A stretch of DNA of 64,000 nt from Sphingobium phenoxybenzoativorans (GCF_001757355.1 NZ_MINO01000007.1:80649-144648), one strand, 5' to 3'; positions 40,974-54,037 are shown, numbered from the stretch's first letter. The notes: a model not told the origin generated them from the sequence alone. A program made the numbers and translations.

Positions 40974-42593
40974 ATGGGCAATTTTTTCAATGGCTTCCTG
41001 CAGGCACTGCCTCCACATGGCTATTGCCTTCTCTGGTGGCCGCAGCTCGTCTGGACCCATGTCATCTCCGACGCGCTGATCGCGCTCGCCTATTTTTCCA
41101 TTCCCCTCGCCCTCATCCAGTTCGTGCGGCGGCGCAAGGATATGGAGTTTGGCGGCATATTCTGGCTGTTCGCGCTGTTCATCACCGCATGCGGCGCGAC
41201 TCACGTCATGAGCATCTGGAACCTGTGGCATGGCGATTATGGCATAGAGGCGCTGATCAAGGTGGTGACGGCGATCGCGTCGATATTCACCGCGATTCTG
41301 CTGTGGCCGCTACTGCCCAAGCTGCTGGCGATGCCCTCCCCCGGCGAACTGACCCTGGCCAACAGGGAATTGGGCGCGCGCATCGCGGAGCGCGACGATG
41401 CACTGGCCGCGCTGAAGCATGAGGTGGCCGAACGGCGGAAGGCCGAAGCGGCTCTGCTGCAGGCGCAGAAGATCGAAGCCATCGGCCAGTTGACCGGCGG
41501 CATCGCGCACGACTTCAACAATCTGCTGCAGACCGTGTCGGGCAATATGGAGTTGATCCTGAACAATGTGCAGGACAATCCCCGCGTCTCCCGCTGGGCC
41601 GTCAACGCCGCCTCCGCCCTGGATCGCGGCAAGAAGCTGACCGCGCAATTGCTCGCCTTCTCCCGCACGCAGGCGCTGGAGCTGAAGCCGATCGCCCTGC
41701 GCCCGGCCATCACCGATACTATCGACATGCTGCACCGGACGCTGGGACCGCAGGTGACGCTGGAGCCGGACCTGGGCGCGGGATATTGGCACGTCATCGC
41801 CGACCCGACGCAGCTTGAGCTGTCCATCCTCAATCTGGCGATCAACGCCCGCGACGCCATGCCCGGCGGCGGCATATTGCGCATCATGACCAAGCCGGTG
41901 CTGATCATGGGCGATGATGGCGACCTGCCCCCCGGACAATATATCGACATCATCGTCAGCGACAGCGGCACGGGCATGCCCGCGGAAGTGCGCGACCGGG
42001 CCTTCGAGCCGTTCTTCACCACCAAGGATCAGGGGCGCGGAACCGGGCTGGGCCTGTCCATGGTGTTCGGCATAGCCCGCCAGTCGGGCGGCACGGTAAT
42101 CCTGGATTCAGAGATTGGCCGGGGCACGACGGTCACGATCCGCCTGCGCCGGGCCGAAGTGGCAGACGCCATCGATGCACCGGGCAACGGCGGTCAGGAG
42201 TTTGAGGATCAGGTCGAGCGGCTGGACGGCATCCACGCCCTGCTGGTGGACGATGATGACGAGGTCAGGACGACTTTGCTGGATGTGTTGACGTCCTTAG
42301 GAGCGCAGGTGACGGAAGCCAGCAGCGGCGCGCAGGCCATAGACCTTCTGCAGACCGTCGAACCGGATGTGGCGATATTGGACTTCGCCATGCCCGGCAT
42401 GACCGGGGCGGAAACGGCGGCGCGGATCAGCCTGATCCAGCCGGACCTGCCCATCGTGATCGCCAGCGGCTATGCCGATACGCAGGCGCTGCGGATCGCG
42501 CTGGGCGAACGGATAGCCATGCTGCACAAGCCATTCCGGCACCATGAGCTGACATCCGTGATCCGCGCAGTGTTGATGCCGGAGAGCCGGTAG
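40974..42593 (+). CDS. Hybrid histidine kinase with an ETR1-like ethylene-binding domain
   Basis: A protein of 539 residues. Residues 20-120 form three membrane helices closely resembling the ethylene-binding domain of plant ETR1. Asp33, Tyr40, Ile43, Pro44, Ile70, Cys73 and His77 fall at the same spacing as ETR1 Asp25, Tyr32, Ile35, Pro36, Ile62, Cys65 and His69, the residues needed to bind the copper cofactor and ethylene. A coiled coil (125-165) leads to a HisKA domain with His179 in [11 protein letters not shown] and an HATPase domain ([24 protein letters not shown]). A C-terminal receiver has the acidic LLVDDDDE and phospho-Asp470 in [14 protein letters not shown] lies upstream of the ATG. 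No separate output regulator is adjacent. Copper binding and ethylene sensing are inferred. Confidence 0.92.
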   Translation: MGNFFNGFLQALPPHGYCLLWWPQLVWTHVISDALIALAYFSIPLALIQFVRRRKDMEFGGIFWLFALFITACGATHVMSIWNLWHGDYGIEALIKVVTAIASIFTAILLWPLLPKLLAMPSPGELTLANRELGARIAERDDALAALKHEVAERRKAEAALLQAQKIEAIGQLTGGIAHDFNNLLQTVSGNMELILNNVQDNPRVSRWAVNAASALDRGKKLTAQLLAFSRTQALELKPIALRPAITDTIDMLHRTLGPQVTLEPDLGAGYWHVIADPTQLELSILNLAINARDAMPGGGILRIMTKPVLIMGDDGDLPPGQYIDIIVSDSGTGMPAEVRDRAFEPFFTTKDQGRGTGLGLSMVFGIARQSGGTVILDSEIGRGTTVTIRLRRAEVADAIDAPGNGGQEFEDQVERLDGIHALLVDDDDEVRTTLLDVLTSLGAQVTEASSGAQAIDLLQTVEPDVAILDFAMPGMTGAETAARISLIQPDLPIVIASGYADTQALRIALGERIAMLHKPFRHHELTSVIRAVLMPESR

Positions 42594-42637
42594 GTCTCAG
42601 GTCCGGGATGACCGAACACGCAAGCTTGCCGCATTTT

Positions 42638-42710
42638 CCGTTCGGGCTGAGCCTGTCGAAGCCCTGCACTTTTAAGAAGGACAGGGCTTCGACAGGCTCA
42701 GCCCGAACGG
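42638..42710. repeat. REP-like palindromic repeat, family A, copy 3 (perfect arms)
   Basis: Two perfect 29-base arms, 42638-42666 and 42682-42710, beginning CCGTTCGGGCTGAGCCTG. Unlike copies 1, 2 and 4 this one has no GGG swap, so the stem is fully paired. It separates the convergent kinase and glgX genes and could act as a bidirectional terminator. Confidence 0.88.
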
Positions 42711-42734
42711 GAGGGGGGCTAAACGCGGTCCGCT

Positions 42735-44600
42735 CTAGACGATCGTTACCGAGCGGGCAGCCACGTCGAACGGTGCGATGCCCTCGACCGTGAAGCGTAT
42801 CGCCGCCCCGCTGCGGTTGACGCAGATTGCCGGTCCGTCCCGGTAACGCATGACCAGCGCGTTGCCGTCCGGGCGGTTCCAGTCGGCGTCCGTCATCTCG
42901 CCGCCGTCCGGGCGCAGCCATTGGACGTCATCGGGGGTCAGGAGGCGCGTCGCCATCAATGCAGGGGTGGCGGCGCGTTGGGCGGCGCATGCGAAGCTGT
43001 GCGCTTCGAGCGTCAGGTCGCGCCCCTTCCAGTCGAGCCAGGTGATCGCATTGTCCTGCGCATAGGCGTTGTTATTGCCCTGCTGCGTGCGGCCGAACTC
43101 GTCGCCCGCCGTCAGCATGATCGTGCCGCGTGAGGCGAAGAGGGTGGAAAGTAATGCCTTTATGTCGCGCTGGCGGGCGGCAATGATGTCCGGCTCGCCG
43201 GTCTCGCCTTCGATGCCATTGTTCCAGCTCAGATTTTCTCCGTGGCCGTCGCGGTTATTCTCGCCATTGGCTTCGTTGTGGCGGTGCTCATAGGCGGTGA
43301 CGTCCGCCAGGCTGAAGCCGTCATGGGCGGCGAGGAAATTGACGGAGCGGGTGCGGTCGCCCTTGCCGAAGATGTCCGACGATCCGGCCAGGCGGGTCGC
43401 CAGCGCGCCAAGCCTGTGCGCATCGCCGCGCCAGAAGCTGCGCAAGTCGTCGCGGTAGCGGTCATTCCATTCGAGGAAGGTGTCGGCGAAATTGCCGAGC
43501 TGATAGCCGCCCGGGCCGATGTCCCAGGGTTCCGCGATCATGATGCGGTCGGCGAGGATCGGGTCGGCGGCCATTTCCAGCAGGAGCGGCGCCGCCGGAT
43601 CGAAACCGCCGGGCAGGCGACCGAGCGCCGGGGCAAGATCGAAGCGGAAGCCGTCTATCCCGGCATGGCGGACGAAGTGCCGTAATGAGTCGAGGATCAG
43701 GCGGCGGGCGACCGGATTGTTGCAATCCACGCTGTTCCCGGTGCCGGTGTCGTTGATCAGCGCGCCATTGGCCTCGTGCCGGAAATAACGGCGCGCATCC
43801 AGGCCGCGCAGCGACAGGGTTGGGCCTAGCGCGTCGCTTTCGCCGTCATGGTTGAAAACCACATCCATGATGACGCCGATGCCAGCGTCGTGCAGCGCAT
43901 CCACCGTCGCCCGCAGTTCGGCAAGGCCGCCGGGCGCGAGGCGGGGGTCGAGCGCGAAATAGCTGACCGGATTATAGCCCCAGGCGTTCGTCAGGCCGAG
44001 CGGACCCAGATGGCGTTCGTCGATCCAGGCGTTGATGGGCATCAGCTCGACGGCGCTGACATGCAGTTTCTTCAGATGATCGATGACCGCCGGATGGGCG
44101 AGCGCGGCGATCGTTCCGCGCTTCTTGGGCGGCACGGCCGGGTGCAGCTTGCTGAAGGCGCGGACCTGAAGCTCGTAGATCAGGCCGCCCGGCGTGAATT
44201 TGGGCGGGTGGTGCGGGCGGGCGGGCAGCGCGCGCTTGATGACACCCTTCGGCATGAGCGCGGCGGTGTCATGGCCATATTCCGCGAGGCGCGGATCATA
44301 GATGAACGGCCGGTCTATTGCGGTGGCGTAGGGATCGAGCAGCAGCTTGGCCGGGTCGAACCACAGGCCGTTGGAGGGGTCATAAGGTCCCTCGGCGCGC
44401 AGGCCATAGCTTGCCCCCGCGCCAATGCCGGCGACGAAGCGGGTGAACAGCCCCTGCCCGTTCCCCTCCATCGGCAGCCGCTCCTCCCGGTCGCCTTCGA
44501 ACAGGCAGAGCGAGAGCGCATCGGCGGCGGACCAGACGGTGAAGCGGGTGCCGCCCTTTTCGAGCCTAGGTCCAAGGGGCGGCAGGTCGCCGGGGTTCAT
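42735..44600 (-). CDS. glgX: Glycogen debranching enzyme
   Basis: A protein of 621 residues of GH13, which removes alpha-1,6 branches from phosphorylase-limit glycogen. An N-terminal CBM48-like domain (GTRFTVWSAADALSLCLFEG) precedes the barrel with the four conserved regions: DVVFNHDGES, the nucleophile Asp in GFRFDLAPALG, acid Glu in IMIAEPWDIG and FLAAHDGFSLAD. The NEANGENNRDGHGENLSWNN segment is typical of GlgX. It ends the glycogen operon and overlaps glgA by four bases (ATGA). The in-frame extension upstream to 44693 lies inside glgA and is not used. Confidence 0.95.
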   Translation of the reverse strand: MNPGDLPPLGPRLEKGGTRFTVWSAADALSLCLFEGDREERLPMEGNGQGLFTRFVAGIGAGASYGLRAEGPYDPSNGLWFDPAKLLLDPYATAIDRPFIYDPRLAEYGHDTAALMPKGVIKRALPARPHHPPKFTPGGLIYELQVRAFSKLHPAVPPKKRGTIAALAHPAVIDHLKKLHVSAVELMPINAWIDERHLGPLGLTNAWGYNPVSYFALDPRLAPGGLAELRATVDALHDAGIGVIMDVVFNHDGESDALGPTLSLRGLDARRYFRHEANGALINDTGTGNSVDCNNPVARRLILDSLRHFVRHAGIDGFRFDLAPALGRLPGGFDPAAPLLLEMAADPILADRIMIAEPWDIGPGGYQLGNFADTFLEWNDRYRDDLRSFWRGDAHRLGALATRLAGSSDIFGKGDRTRSVNFLAAHDGFSLADVTAYEHRHNEANGENNRDGHGENLSWNNGIEGETGEPDIIAARQRDIKALLSTLFASRGTIMLTAGDEFGRTQQGNNNAYAQDNAITWLDWKGRDLTLEAHSFACAAQRAATPALMATRLLTPDDVQWLRPDGGEMTDADWNRPDGNALVMRYRDGPAICVNRSGAAIRFTVEGIAPFDVAARSVTIV

Positions 44601-46030
44601 GCAACCAGCGACCGGTAGAGCGCGGCATAGCGGGCGGCGCTGCGGTCCCAAGAGAAATTGGCGCGCATGCCCGTCCGCTGCATGATCGTCCAAGCGGCGC
44701 GGTCGGCATGAAGCTCGATCGTGCGGGTGATGGCGCGACGAAGCTGATAGGGGTTGGGCGGGCCGAACTGGACGCCGGTCGCCGCGCCGGACGCGATCGC
44801 CGCCTCATTGGCGTCGATCACTGTGTCGGCCAGCCCCCCGACCCGCGCCACCACCGGCACGCAGCCATAGCGCAGGCCATAAAGCTGGGTCAGGCCGCAG
44901 GGCTCGAAGCGCGAGGGAATGAGGATAGCGTCGCCGCCCGCCTGCATCAGATGGGCGAGCGTCTCGTCATAGCTGATCTGGACGCCGACCCGCCCCCGGT
45001 GCCGGTCGGCAGCGGCGAGAAACGCGCCCTCCAGCGGGTGATCGCCCGACCCCAGCACGGCGAGCTTGCCGCCCATGCCGACCAGATGGTCGACAGCATC
45101 GGCCAGCATGTCCATGCCCTTCTGCCAGGTCAGCCGGCTGACGACGACGAACAGCGGCGCGCCGTCGCGCTTGAGGCCGAAACGCTTTTCCACGGCGCGG
45201 CGGTTCGCCTTGCGCGCGGCGAGAGAGCGGTGGGAGAAGGGGCGCACAAGGTCCGGGTCCGTCGCCGGGTCCCAGAGCGCAGCGTCTATGCCGTTCAAGA
45301 TGCCGTGCAGCCTGTCCGCCCGGCCAGTGACGAGGCCATCGAGGCCCATGCCGTTTTCAGGCTGGCGGATTTCCTCGGCATAGGTCGGGCTGACGGTGGT
45401 GATCGCGTCGGCGGAGACGAGGCCCGCTTTCAGGAAACCCGTGCCGCCATAATATTCGACGCCATCGACGCCCCATGCCTCCGGCGGCAGGCCAAGCTGC
45501 GGGAAGATGTCCTGACCATAGCGCCCCTGAAAGGCGAGGTTGTGGATCGTCACAACCTTCGGGATGTTCGCCGCCATGCCGAAGCGCATATAGGCTGGGG
45601 TCATCGCCGCCTGCCAGTCATGGGCGTGGACCAGATCGGGCCGCCAGGTCTTGAGCGCCCCCGCCGCAATGTCAGCGCCGACGCAGGACAACGCCGCGAA
45701 GCGCCGCCAATTGTCGTTCCACTCATTGCCGCGCCAGTCGGCATAGGGGCCGCCCTCCCGCGAGAAGAAGGCGGGGCAGTCCAGCACATAGAGGTCAAGA
45801 TCACCGACCTTGGCCGACAGGATCGTCGCAGATGCGCCGAACAGCGCATCATAGGCGTGGACTTTCTTCGGCTTCACCAGCCGCGAGAGGACGGATGGGT
45901 AACCGGGGACCAGCGTGCGGACCTGCATGCCGTGGGACGTAAGCGCCAGCGGCAGCGCGCCGACGACATCCCCAAGCCCGCCGGTCTTGATGAGCGGATA
46001 GATTTCAGACGCGACCGAGAGGATCTTCAT
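44597..46030 (-). CDS. glgA: Glycogen synthase
   Basis: A GT5 ADP-glucose:starch/glycogen glucosyltransferase of 477 residues. The N terminus MKILSVASEIYPLIKTGGLG contains the KTGGL nucleotide-binding motif. Other landmarks are HDWQAAMTPAYMRFG, TVSPTYAEEI, and the C-terminal IPSRFEPCGLTQLYGLRYG with the catalytic Glu region. It elongates glycogen from the ADP-glucose made by GlgC, whose gene ends seven bases upstream. It overlaps glgX by four bases. Confidence 0.96.
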   Translation of the reverse strand: MKILSVASEIYPLIKTGGLGDVVGALPLALTSHGMQVRTLVPGYPSVLSRLVKPKKVHAYDALFGASATILSAKVGDLDLYVLDCPAFFSREGGPYADWRGNEWNDNWRRFAALSCVGADIAAGALKTWRPDLVHAHDWQAAMTPAYMRFGMAANIPKVVTIHNLAFQGRYGQDIFPQLGLPPEAWGVDGVEYYGGTGFLKAGLVSADAITTVSPTYAEEIRQPENGMGLDGLVTGRADRLHGILNGIDAALWDPATDPDLVRPFSHRSLAARKANRRAVEKRFGLKRDGAPLFVVVSRLTWQKGMDMLADAVDHLVGMGGKLAVLGSGDHPLEGAFLAAADRHRGRVGVQISYDETLAHLMQAGGDAILIPSRFEPCGLTQLYGLRYGCVPVVARVGGLADTVIDANEAAIASGAATGVQFGPPNPYQLRRAITRTIELHADRAAWTIMQRTGMRANFSWDRSAARYAALYRSLVA

Positions 46031-46037
46031 GGGCGGA

Positions 46038-47306
46038 TCAGAGGGCCAGGCGGTCGATCATCGGCTGGGTTACGAGGCAGACGCCCCCTTCCGATACGCG
46101 AAAACGCTGCGCGTCGAGCAACGGGTCCTCGCCAATGACAAGATCGGGCGGGATATTGACGCCCGCGTCCAGCACGCAGCGATGCACGCGCGCGCCGCGC
46201 CCAATCTCACAGCCCGGCATGATCACGCTTTCCGTCACGGACGAGAAGCTGTGGGTGCGCACGTTGGAGAAGAGAAGGCTGCGGTGCAGGGACGAGCCGG
46301 ACACAATGCATCCGCCCGCGATCAGCGAGGAGGTGGCGGAGCCACGGCGGCCATCCTCATTATGCACGAACTTCGCGGGCGAGGTGACCTGCTGATAGGA
46401 CCAGAGCGGCCAGCTATTGTCATAGATGTCCAGCGGCGGGATGACATCGGTGAGGTCGATATTCGCCTGCCAATAGGCGTCGATCGTGCCGACATCGCGC
46501 CAATAGGCTTCTCGCTCGCTTTCGGCGCGCACGCAACTGCTGGTGAAGCGGTGGGCGACCGCCTTGCCGTTCTTGACCAGATAGGGGACGATATCGCCGC
46601 CGAAATCGCGATTGCTGCCGATCAGCGCGGCGTCGCGCCTCAATTCGCGCGCCAGCAATTTGGTGTTGAACACATAGATGCCCATCGACGCCAGCGCCAT
46701 ATCGGGCTGGCCCGGAATGCCGGGCGGATCGGCGGGCTTTTCGACGAAGGCGGTGATGGTGTCATTGGCATCGACATGCATGACGCCGAAGCCGGTCGCC
46801 TCCATGCGGGGCACCTCCAGGCAGCCCACCGTCACGTCCGCGCCGCTATCCACATGCTGCTGGAGCATGAGTTCATAGTCCATCTTGTAGATATGGTCCC
46901 CGGCCAGGATCACCATATATTCCGGCGCATAGGATTCGATGATGTCGAGATTCTGGTAAACCGCGTCCGCCGTCCCCTCATACCACTGGTTTTCGGAGAT
47001 GCGCTGGCTGGCGGGCAGGATGTCGAAGCTCTCATTGCGTTCGGAGCGGAAGAAGTTCCAGCCGCGCTGCAAATGCCGGATCAGCGAGTGCGCCTTATAT
47101 TGCGTCGCGACCCCGATGCGGCGGATGCCGCTGTTGAGCGCGTTGGACAAAGCGAAATCGATGATCCGCGCCTTGCCGCCGAAATGGACGGCGGGCTTTG
47201 CGCGGCGATCCGTCAGGTCGCTGAGGCGGCTGCCCCGCCCCCCGGCGAGGACATAGGCCATGGCGTCGCGGGCCAGAGGTTGATGTCGCCTGTGTGTATT
47301 ACTCAT
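46038..47306 (-). CDS. glgC: Glucose-1-phosphate adenylyltransferase
   Basis: A protein of 422 residues that makes ADP-glucose, the committed step of glycogen synthesis. The N-terminal catalytic motif [51 protein letters not shown] and the sugar-binding FVEKPADP are present. A C-terminal left-handed beta-helix follows ([19 protein letters not shown]). Such enzymes are allosterically controlled by glycolytic intermediates. GGAG precedes the ATG. It lies between glgB and glgA on the same strand. Confidence 0.96.
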   Translation of the reverse strand: MSNTHRRHQPLARDAMAYVLAGGRGSRLSDLTDRRAKPAVHFGGKARIIDFALSNALNSGIRRIGVATQYKAHSLIRHLQRGWNFFRSERNESFDILPASQRISENQWYEGTADAVYQNLDIIESYAPEYMVILAGDHIYKMDYELMLQQHVDSGADVTVGCLEVPRMEATGFGVMHVDANDTITAFVEKPADPPGIPGQPDMALASMGIYVFNTKLLARELRRDAALIGSNRDFGGDIVPYLVKNGKAVAHRFTSSCVRAESEREAYWRDVGTIDAYWQANIDLTDVIPPLDIYDNSWPLWSYQQVTSPAKFVHNEDGRRGSATSSLIAGGCIVSGSSLHRSLLFSNVRTHSFSSVTESVIMPGCEIGRGARVHRCVLDAGVNIPPDLVIGEDPLLDAQRFRVSEGGVCLVTQPMIDRLAL

Positions 47307-47342
47307 GTTTCTCCAGCCCCCGGCCCTGCACGGCCGCCTGCG

Positions 47343-49502
47343 CTAAACGTCCGGTGTTAACATTATGGTTCCGAGCGGCGGAATGGTGAGCGTCGCCCAT
47401 CCATCCGGCCCGGCGATGACCCGCCCCGCATTGCCGACGCCGCTGCCGCCATAGTCGGATGCGTCGCTGTTCATGATCTCCCGCCATACGCCCTCCATCG
47501 GCAGGCGCAGACCATAGCCGTGGCGTGTGACAGGTGTGAAATGGCTGATGACGACCACTGGCGGCGCATCGGGCACCTTGCGGACCCAGGCGAATACGGA
47601 ATCGGCGGCGGCGTCGGCCAGCAGCCATTCGAACCCGTCGCCCTCACAATCGCGGGCGTGGAGCGCGGGCATGCTGCGGTAAAGGCGGTTGAGGTCGCGC
47701 ACGACCGACTGCACGCCGCTGTGCGGGCCGTGGTCGAGCAGGTGCCAGTCCAGCGCCCGTTCCTCGCTCCATTCGGCGCGCTGGGCGAACTCCTGCCCCA
47801 TGAACAGCAGCTTCTTGCCCGGATAGCCCCACATCATCGCATAATAGGCGCGCAGGGTGGCGAATTTCTGCCAGTCGTCGCCGGACATTTTGTGCAGCAG
47901 CGACGCCTTGCCGTGGACCACCTCGTCATGACTCAAGGGCAGGATGAAATTCTCGCTGAAGGCGTAGAGCAGGCCGAAGGTGATGTCATTGTGGTGATGC
48001 TGGCGGTGGATCGGCTCCCGCTTCAGATATTCCAGCGTGTCGTGCATGAAGCCCATATTCCACTTGAACCCGAAGCCGAGGCCGCCCTCATGTGCGGGCA
48101 GGGAGACGCCGGGCCAGCTCGTCGATTCCTCGGCCATGGTCATCGTGCCGGGGTGGCTTCCGTAAAAAGCCTTGTTCATGGACTGGAGGAAGGCGACCGC
48201 CTCCAGATTCTCGCGGCCGCCATGTTCGTTGGGCAGCCACTCCCCTTCCTTGCGGGAATAATCGAGGTAGAGCATCGAGGCGACGGCATCGACGCGCAGC
48301 GCATCGACATGATAACGCTCCGCCCAGAACAGCGCATTGTTGACGAGGAAGGACGAGACCTCCCGCCGTCCGAAATTGTAGATTGCCGTGTTCCAGTCCG
48401 GGTGGAAGCCCTTGCGCGGGTCGGCATGTTCGTAAAGCGCCGTGCCGTCAAACTGGGCGAGGCCATGATCATCGACCGGGAAATGCGCGGGCACCCAGTC
48501 GAGGATGATGCCGATGCCGGCCCGGTGCGCGCCCTCCACGAAACGGGCGAAACCCTCCGGCTCGCCAAAGCGGGCGGTGGGGGCGTAAAGGCCGGTCGTC
48601 TGGTAACCCCATGACGGATCATAGGGATATTCGCTGATCGGCATGAATTCGATATGGGTGAATCCCATCTCCACCACATAGGGGATCAGCCGCTCGGCCA
48701 GCGCATCCCAGTGCAGGAAATTGCCATCCGGGTCGCGCTGCCACGACCCGGCATGAACCTCATAGATGGAGATGGGCTGGCGGCGCGGATCGGCCTTCGC
48801 CCAATGGTCGCGATGGGCCTGATCGGTCCATGCGTGCGAAGGCACGGGCGCGACTACCGAGGCGGTCGCCGGGCGCAGTTCCGACCGGAAGGCGAAGGGA
48901 TCGGCCTTCAGCGGCAGGGTGACGCCGTCCGGCCCGATAATCTCATATTTATAGGCCGCGCCAGCCCCGACCTGCGGCACGAAGATTTCCCAGATGCCAG
49001 TGTCGCGGCGGCAGCGCATGACATGGCGGCGGCCGTCCCAGCGGTTGAAGTCGCCGACTACCGACACCCGTTTTGCATTGGGCGCCCAAACGGCGAAATG
49101 CGTTCCCTCCGCGCCCTCATGCTCCATGACATGCGCGCCCATCTTGTCGAACAGGCGAACATGCGATCCTTCGGCGATATAATAATCGTCCATCGGACCC
49201 AGCACCGGGCCGAAGCTGTACGGATCAATGAACCAATAATCGCCGCCGCCGGGATAGACGGCATGATAGCGCAAGGGCTGGCGCTTGCGGATCGACAGCT
49301 TGCCCGCGAACAGGCCGCCGGGGTGAAGCCGTTCCAGCTCCGCCGCCTTTTTCCCCGCCAGCGTATAGGCAGTGACCGCCTCCGCCTCCGGCAGCATGAC
49401 GCGCGCGACCAGCCCCTTGCCGTCCGGGTGCACACCCAGCAGCGCGAACGGATCATCGTCGAAACCCTGGACCAGCCTTTCGATCCGGTCCGGACTCAGC
49501 AC
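47343..49502 (-). CDS. glgB: 1,4-alpha-glucan branching enzyme
   Basis: A GH13 branching enzyme of 719 residues. The N-terminal half has two CBM48-like modules (DDPFALLGVHPDGKG, GTHFAVWAPNAKRVSVVGDF). The catalytic barrel has ILDWVPAHFP, the nucleophile in VDALRVDAVASMLYLDY, the acid Glu in TMAEESTSW and LPLSHDEVVHGKASLL. The start is GTG at 49500-49502, since no in-frame ATG follows a ribosome site and a stop lies seven codons upstream. It introduces alpha-1,6 branches. The gene begins 34 bases after glgP and ends 36 before glgC. Confidence 0.95.
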   Translation of the reverse strand: MLSPDRIERLVQGFDDDPFALLGVHPDGKGLVARVMLPEAEAVTAYTLAGKKAAELERLHPGGLFAGKLSIRKRQPLRYHAVYPGGGDYWFIDPYSFGPVLGPMDDYYIAEGSHVRLFDKMGAHVMEHEGAEGTHFAVWAPNAKRVSVVGDFNRWDGRRHVMRCRRDTGIWEIFVPQVGAGAAYKYEIIGPDGVTLPLKADPFAFRSELRPATASVVAPVPSHAWTDQAHRDHWAKADPRRQPISIYEVHAGSWQRDPDGNFLHWDALAERLIPYVVEMGFTHIEFMPISEYPYDPSWGYQTTGLYAPTARFGEPEGFARFVEGAHRAGIGIILDWVPAHFPVDDHGLAQFDGTALYEHADPRKGFHPDWNTAIYNFGRREVSSFLVNNALFWAERYHVDALRVDAVASMLYLDYSRKEGEWLPNEHGGRENLEAVAFLQSMNKAFYGSHPGTMTMAEESTSWPGVSLPAHEGGLGFGFKWNMGFMHDTLEYLKREPIHRQHHHNDITFGLLYAFSENFILPLSHDEVVHGKASLLHKMSGDDWQKFATLRAYYAMMWGYPGKKLLFMGQEFAQRAEWSEERALDWHLLDHGPHSGVQSVVRDLNRLYRSMPALHARDCEGDGFEWLLADAAADSVFAWVRKVPDAPPVVVISHFTPVTRHGYGLRLPMEGVWREIMNSDASDYGGSGVGNAGRVIAGPDGWATLTIPPLGTIMLTPDV

Positions 49503-49536
49503 CCTCTGCTCATATGCGCCTTATCGACAGCAATCG

Positions 49537-52005
<2,469 letters not shown>

Positions 52006-52106
52006 GGGTAGAGCGATCCCCTTTCGCGCTTGGTTAACGGCAGGATGACACCGGCAGCGGCCGCTGCCAAGGGACATTTTGCGCTGCAGCAATATGACCC
52101 TGGACG

Positions 52107-53348
52107 TTAAAGATATGTTTCGCTGAGCGCCGAATAGATGAGCGCCTTCAACTCCCGGCGGATGGAGAAGGCGAAGGAGGGCATGACCTGCGTCATGAAT
52201 ATGCAGATCAGGTGTTCCACAGGGTCGATGAAGAAGGACGTGGAGAACAGCCCGTCCCAGTAAAACTCCCCCGGCGTGCCGGGCAATCCCGCCTTTGCCG
52301 GGTCCATGGTGACGGCGAATCCCAGGCCGAAGCCGATGCCCGCATTCTGAGGCTCGCCAAATACGGAATGCGGAAATTGCGACAGATCGCCGCCGCCGGG
52401 CAGATGGTTGGCCGTCATCAGCGCAACGGTTTCGGGCGAAAGCAGACGCACGCCGTCCAGCGCGCCGCCGCAAAGCAGCATCCTGCAGAAACGATGATAG
52501 TCTGCCGCGCTGGACAGCAGGCCCGCGCCGCCGGAGTAGAAACGATCCGGCATCCGCCAGCGGGATTTTCCTCCGCGATCGAAAAGGACGGGCGGCTTCC
52601 CCGGCTCGACGGACCAGGCGTCGGTGAGCCGGTCCGTGCGGTCATCGGGCAGTTGGAAGAAGCTGTCCGCCATGCCCAGCGGCCCGAATATCCGGTCCGC
52701 AAAAAACGCCTCAAGGCTGATGCCGGAAAGCCGCTCGACAACGACGCCCAGGACATCGGTCGCCATCGAATAATTCCACGACGCGCCGGGCGAGAATAGC
52801 AAGGGCGGCTCCGCCATCACCGCCATGAACTGGTCCGATGTCCATTGCGGCCGGAAGCTGTCGAGGCCGAGCGTCCGGTAAGCCTGATCCACCGGGTTCT
52901 GTTGTTGAAGGCCATAGGTCAGGCCCGATGTATGGCGCAGCAGATCGCGCAGCAGCATCGGCGCGGCGGCGGGCGTCGTCACGAACGGCTCGCCTCCGCC
53001 GCCGCCCGCATAGACGCCAGTGTCTCTCAGTTCCGGGATCAGGTCCTGCACCGGCTGGTCCAGCGTGGTCATCCCCTGCTCCACCAGCATCATGAAGGCG
53101 ACGGACGTCACCGGCTTGGTCATGGAGGCGAGGCGGAACAGCGCGTCGCCGGCAAGCGGCGTCCCATCCTCCCGCGCCGCGCCGATCGATTCCGACAGCA
53201 CCGGCCGGCCATGGCGCGACACCAGAATCTGCGCGTGCGGAAACAGGCCCGGATCGACGTAGCGGTCGCGCAGGAAAGGCGTGATCTGCGCCAGCCTTGC
53301 GGGGTCGAAGCCCATTTCCTTGGCAAGCATTATGTCCACGCCGGTCAT
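52107..53348 (-). CDS. Serine hydrolase, beta-lactamase/esterase EstB family
   Basis: A protein of about 413 residues of the class C beta-lactamase-related esterases. The nucleophile motif SxxK is SMTK in LFRLASMTKPVTSVAFM, the second motif is YSM in SWNYSMATDVLGV, and LRDLLRHTSGLTYG is typical. No signal peptide is apparent, so it is probably a cytoplasmic esterase or a peptidase-like hydrolase rather than a beta-lactamase. The start is uncertain: ATG at 53375, 53348 or 53330 all fit and none has a clear ribosome site. It lies upstream of glgP on the same strand with a 101-base gap. Confidence 0.85.
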   Translation of the reverse strand: MTGVDIMLAKEMGFDPARLAQITPFLRDRYVDPGLFPHAQILVSRHGRPVLSESIGAAREDGTPLAGDALFRLASMTKPVTSVAFMMLVEQGMTTLDQPVQDLIPELRDTGVYAGGGGGEPFVTTPAAAPMLLRDLLRHTSGLTYGLQQQNPVDQAYRTLGLDSFRPQWTSDQFMAVMAEPPLLFSPGASWNYSMATDVLGVVVERLSGISLEAFFADRIFGPLGMADSFFQLPDDRTDRLTDAWSVEPGKPPVLFDRGGKSRWRMPDRFYSGGAGLLSSAADYHRFCRMLLCGGALDGVRLLSPETVALMTANHLPGGGDLSQFPHSVFGEPQNAGIGFGLGFAVTMDPAKAGLPGTPGEFYWDGLFSTSFFIDPVEHLICIFMTQVMPSFAFSIRRELKALIYSALSETYL

Positions 53349-53445
53349 CGGCAAAGCGTTTAGGCGCACGGCCATGCATTGCCAAGCATGCCTCCCGCCC
53401 GCTATGGGGCATGTCCTGCAGCTTTCTGACGAATGACCTCGCACT

Positions 53446-53958
53446 ATGGCATCGGGCCTCGAAGCCGTCTTTCTTGAAAACCGGACCGCCCTGCTCCGCT
53501 TTCTCCGCGCGCGCGGCGCGGGCGACCGGGCGGAGGATGTGTTGCAGGACATGTGGGTAAAGCTTAGCGCCAGGGATGTCGGGCCGGTCGCCGATCCGCT
53601 GCCCTATCTTTACCGCGCCGCCAATAATCTGATGCTCGACCAGTACCGGTCGTCGACCCGGCGGGAAAAGCGGGAACAGGACTGGGTGGATGGCGGCACC
53701 GGCCAGATCGTCGAGCAGTCCATGGATGCGCCCGCCGATGAACAGATGATCTCCGCACAGCGGCTGGGCGAAGCGGAAGCCGTCCTCCGCGATCTTGGCC
53801 CGCGTGTGGAAACCGTGTTCCGCCGGTTTCGGCTGGATGGCGTCGGGCAGAAGCAGATCGCGATCGACCTGGGCGTCAGCCTGACCACGGTGGAGAAGGA
53901 CCTGCAGAAAGCCTATCGCGCGCTGATCGCCCTCAAGCAGAGGTTCGACGCGGAATGA
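53446..53958 (+). CDS. ECF sigma factor, FecI-like
   Basis: A protein of 170 residues with sigma region 2 (FLRARGAGDRAEDVLQDMWV, YLYRAANNLMLDQYR) and region 4 (FRRFRLDGVGQKQIAIDLGV, LTTVEKDLQKAYRAL). It starts the operon with FecR and an STN-type TonB receptor, so it is the sigma factor of a cell-surface signalling system: substrate binding at the receptor releases it from FecR control to transcribe the receptor gene. It diverges from the serine hydrolase, whose 5' end is nearby. Confidence 0.93.
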   Translation: MASGLEAVFLENRTALLRFLRARGAGDRAEDVLQDMWVKLSARDVGPVADPLPYLYRAANNLMLDQYRSSTRREKREQDWVDGGTGQIVEQSMDAPADEQMISAQRLGEAEAVLRDLGPRVETVFRRFRLDGVGQKQIAIDLGVSLTTVEKDLQKAYRALIALKQRFDAE

Positions 53959-54037
53959 GCGCGCCCGGCACCCATCCACGGACAAATGACGGATATGTCC
54001 GTTGCGCGGCGTCTGCCTTTGTGGGGACGCAATTTTC

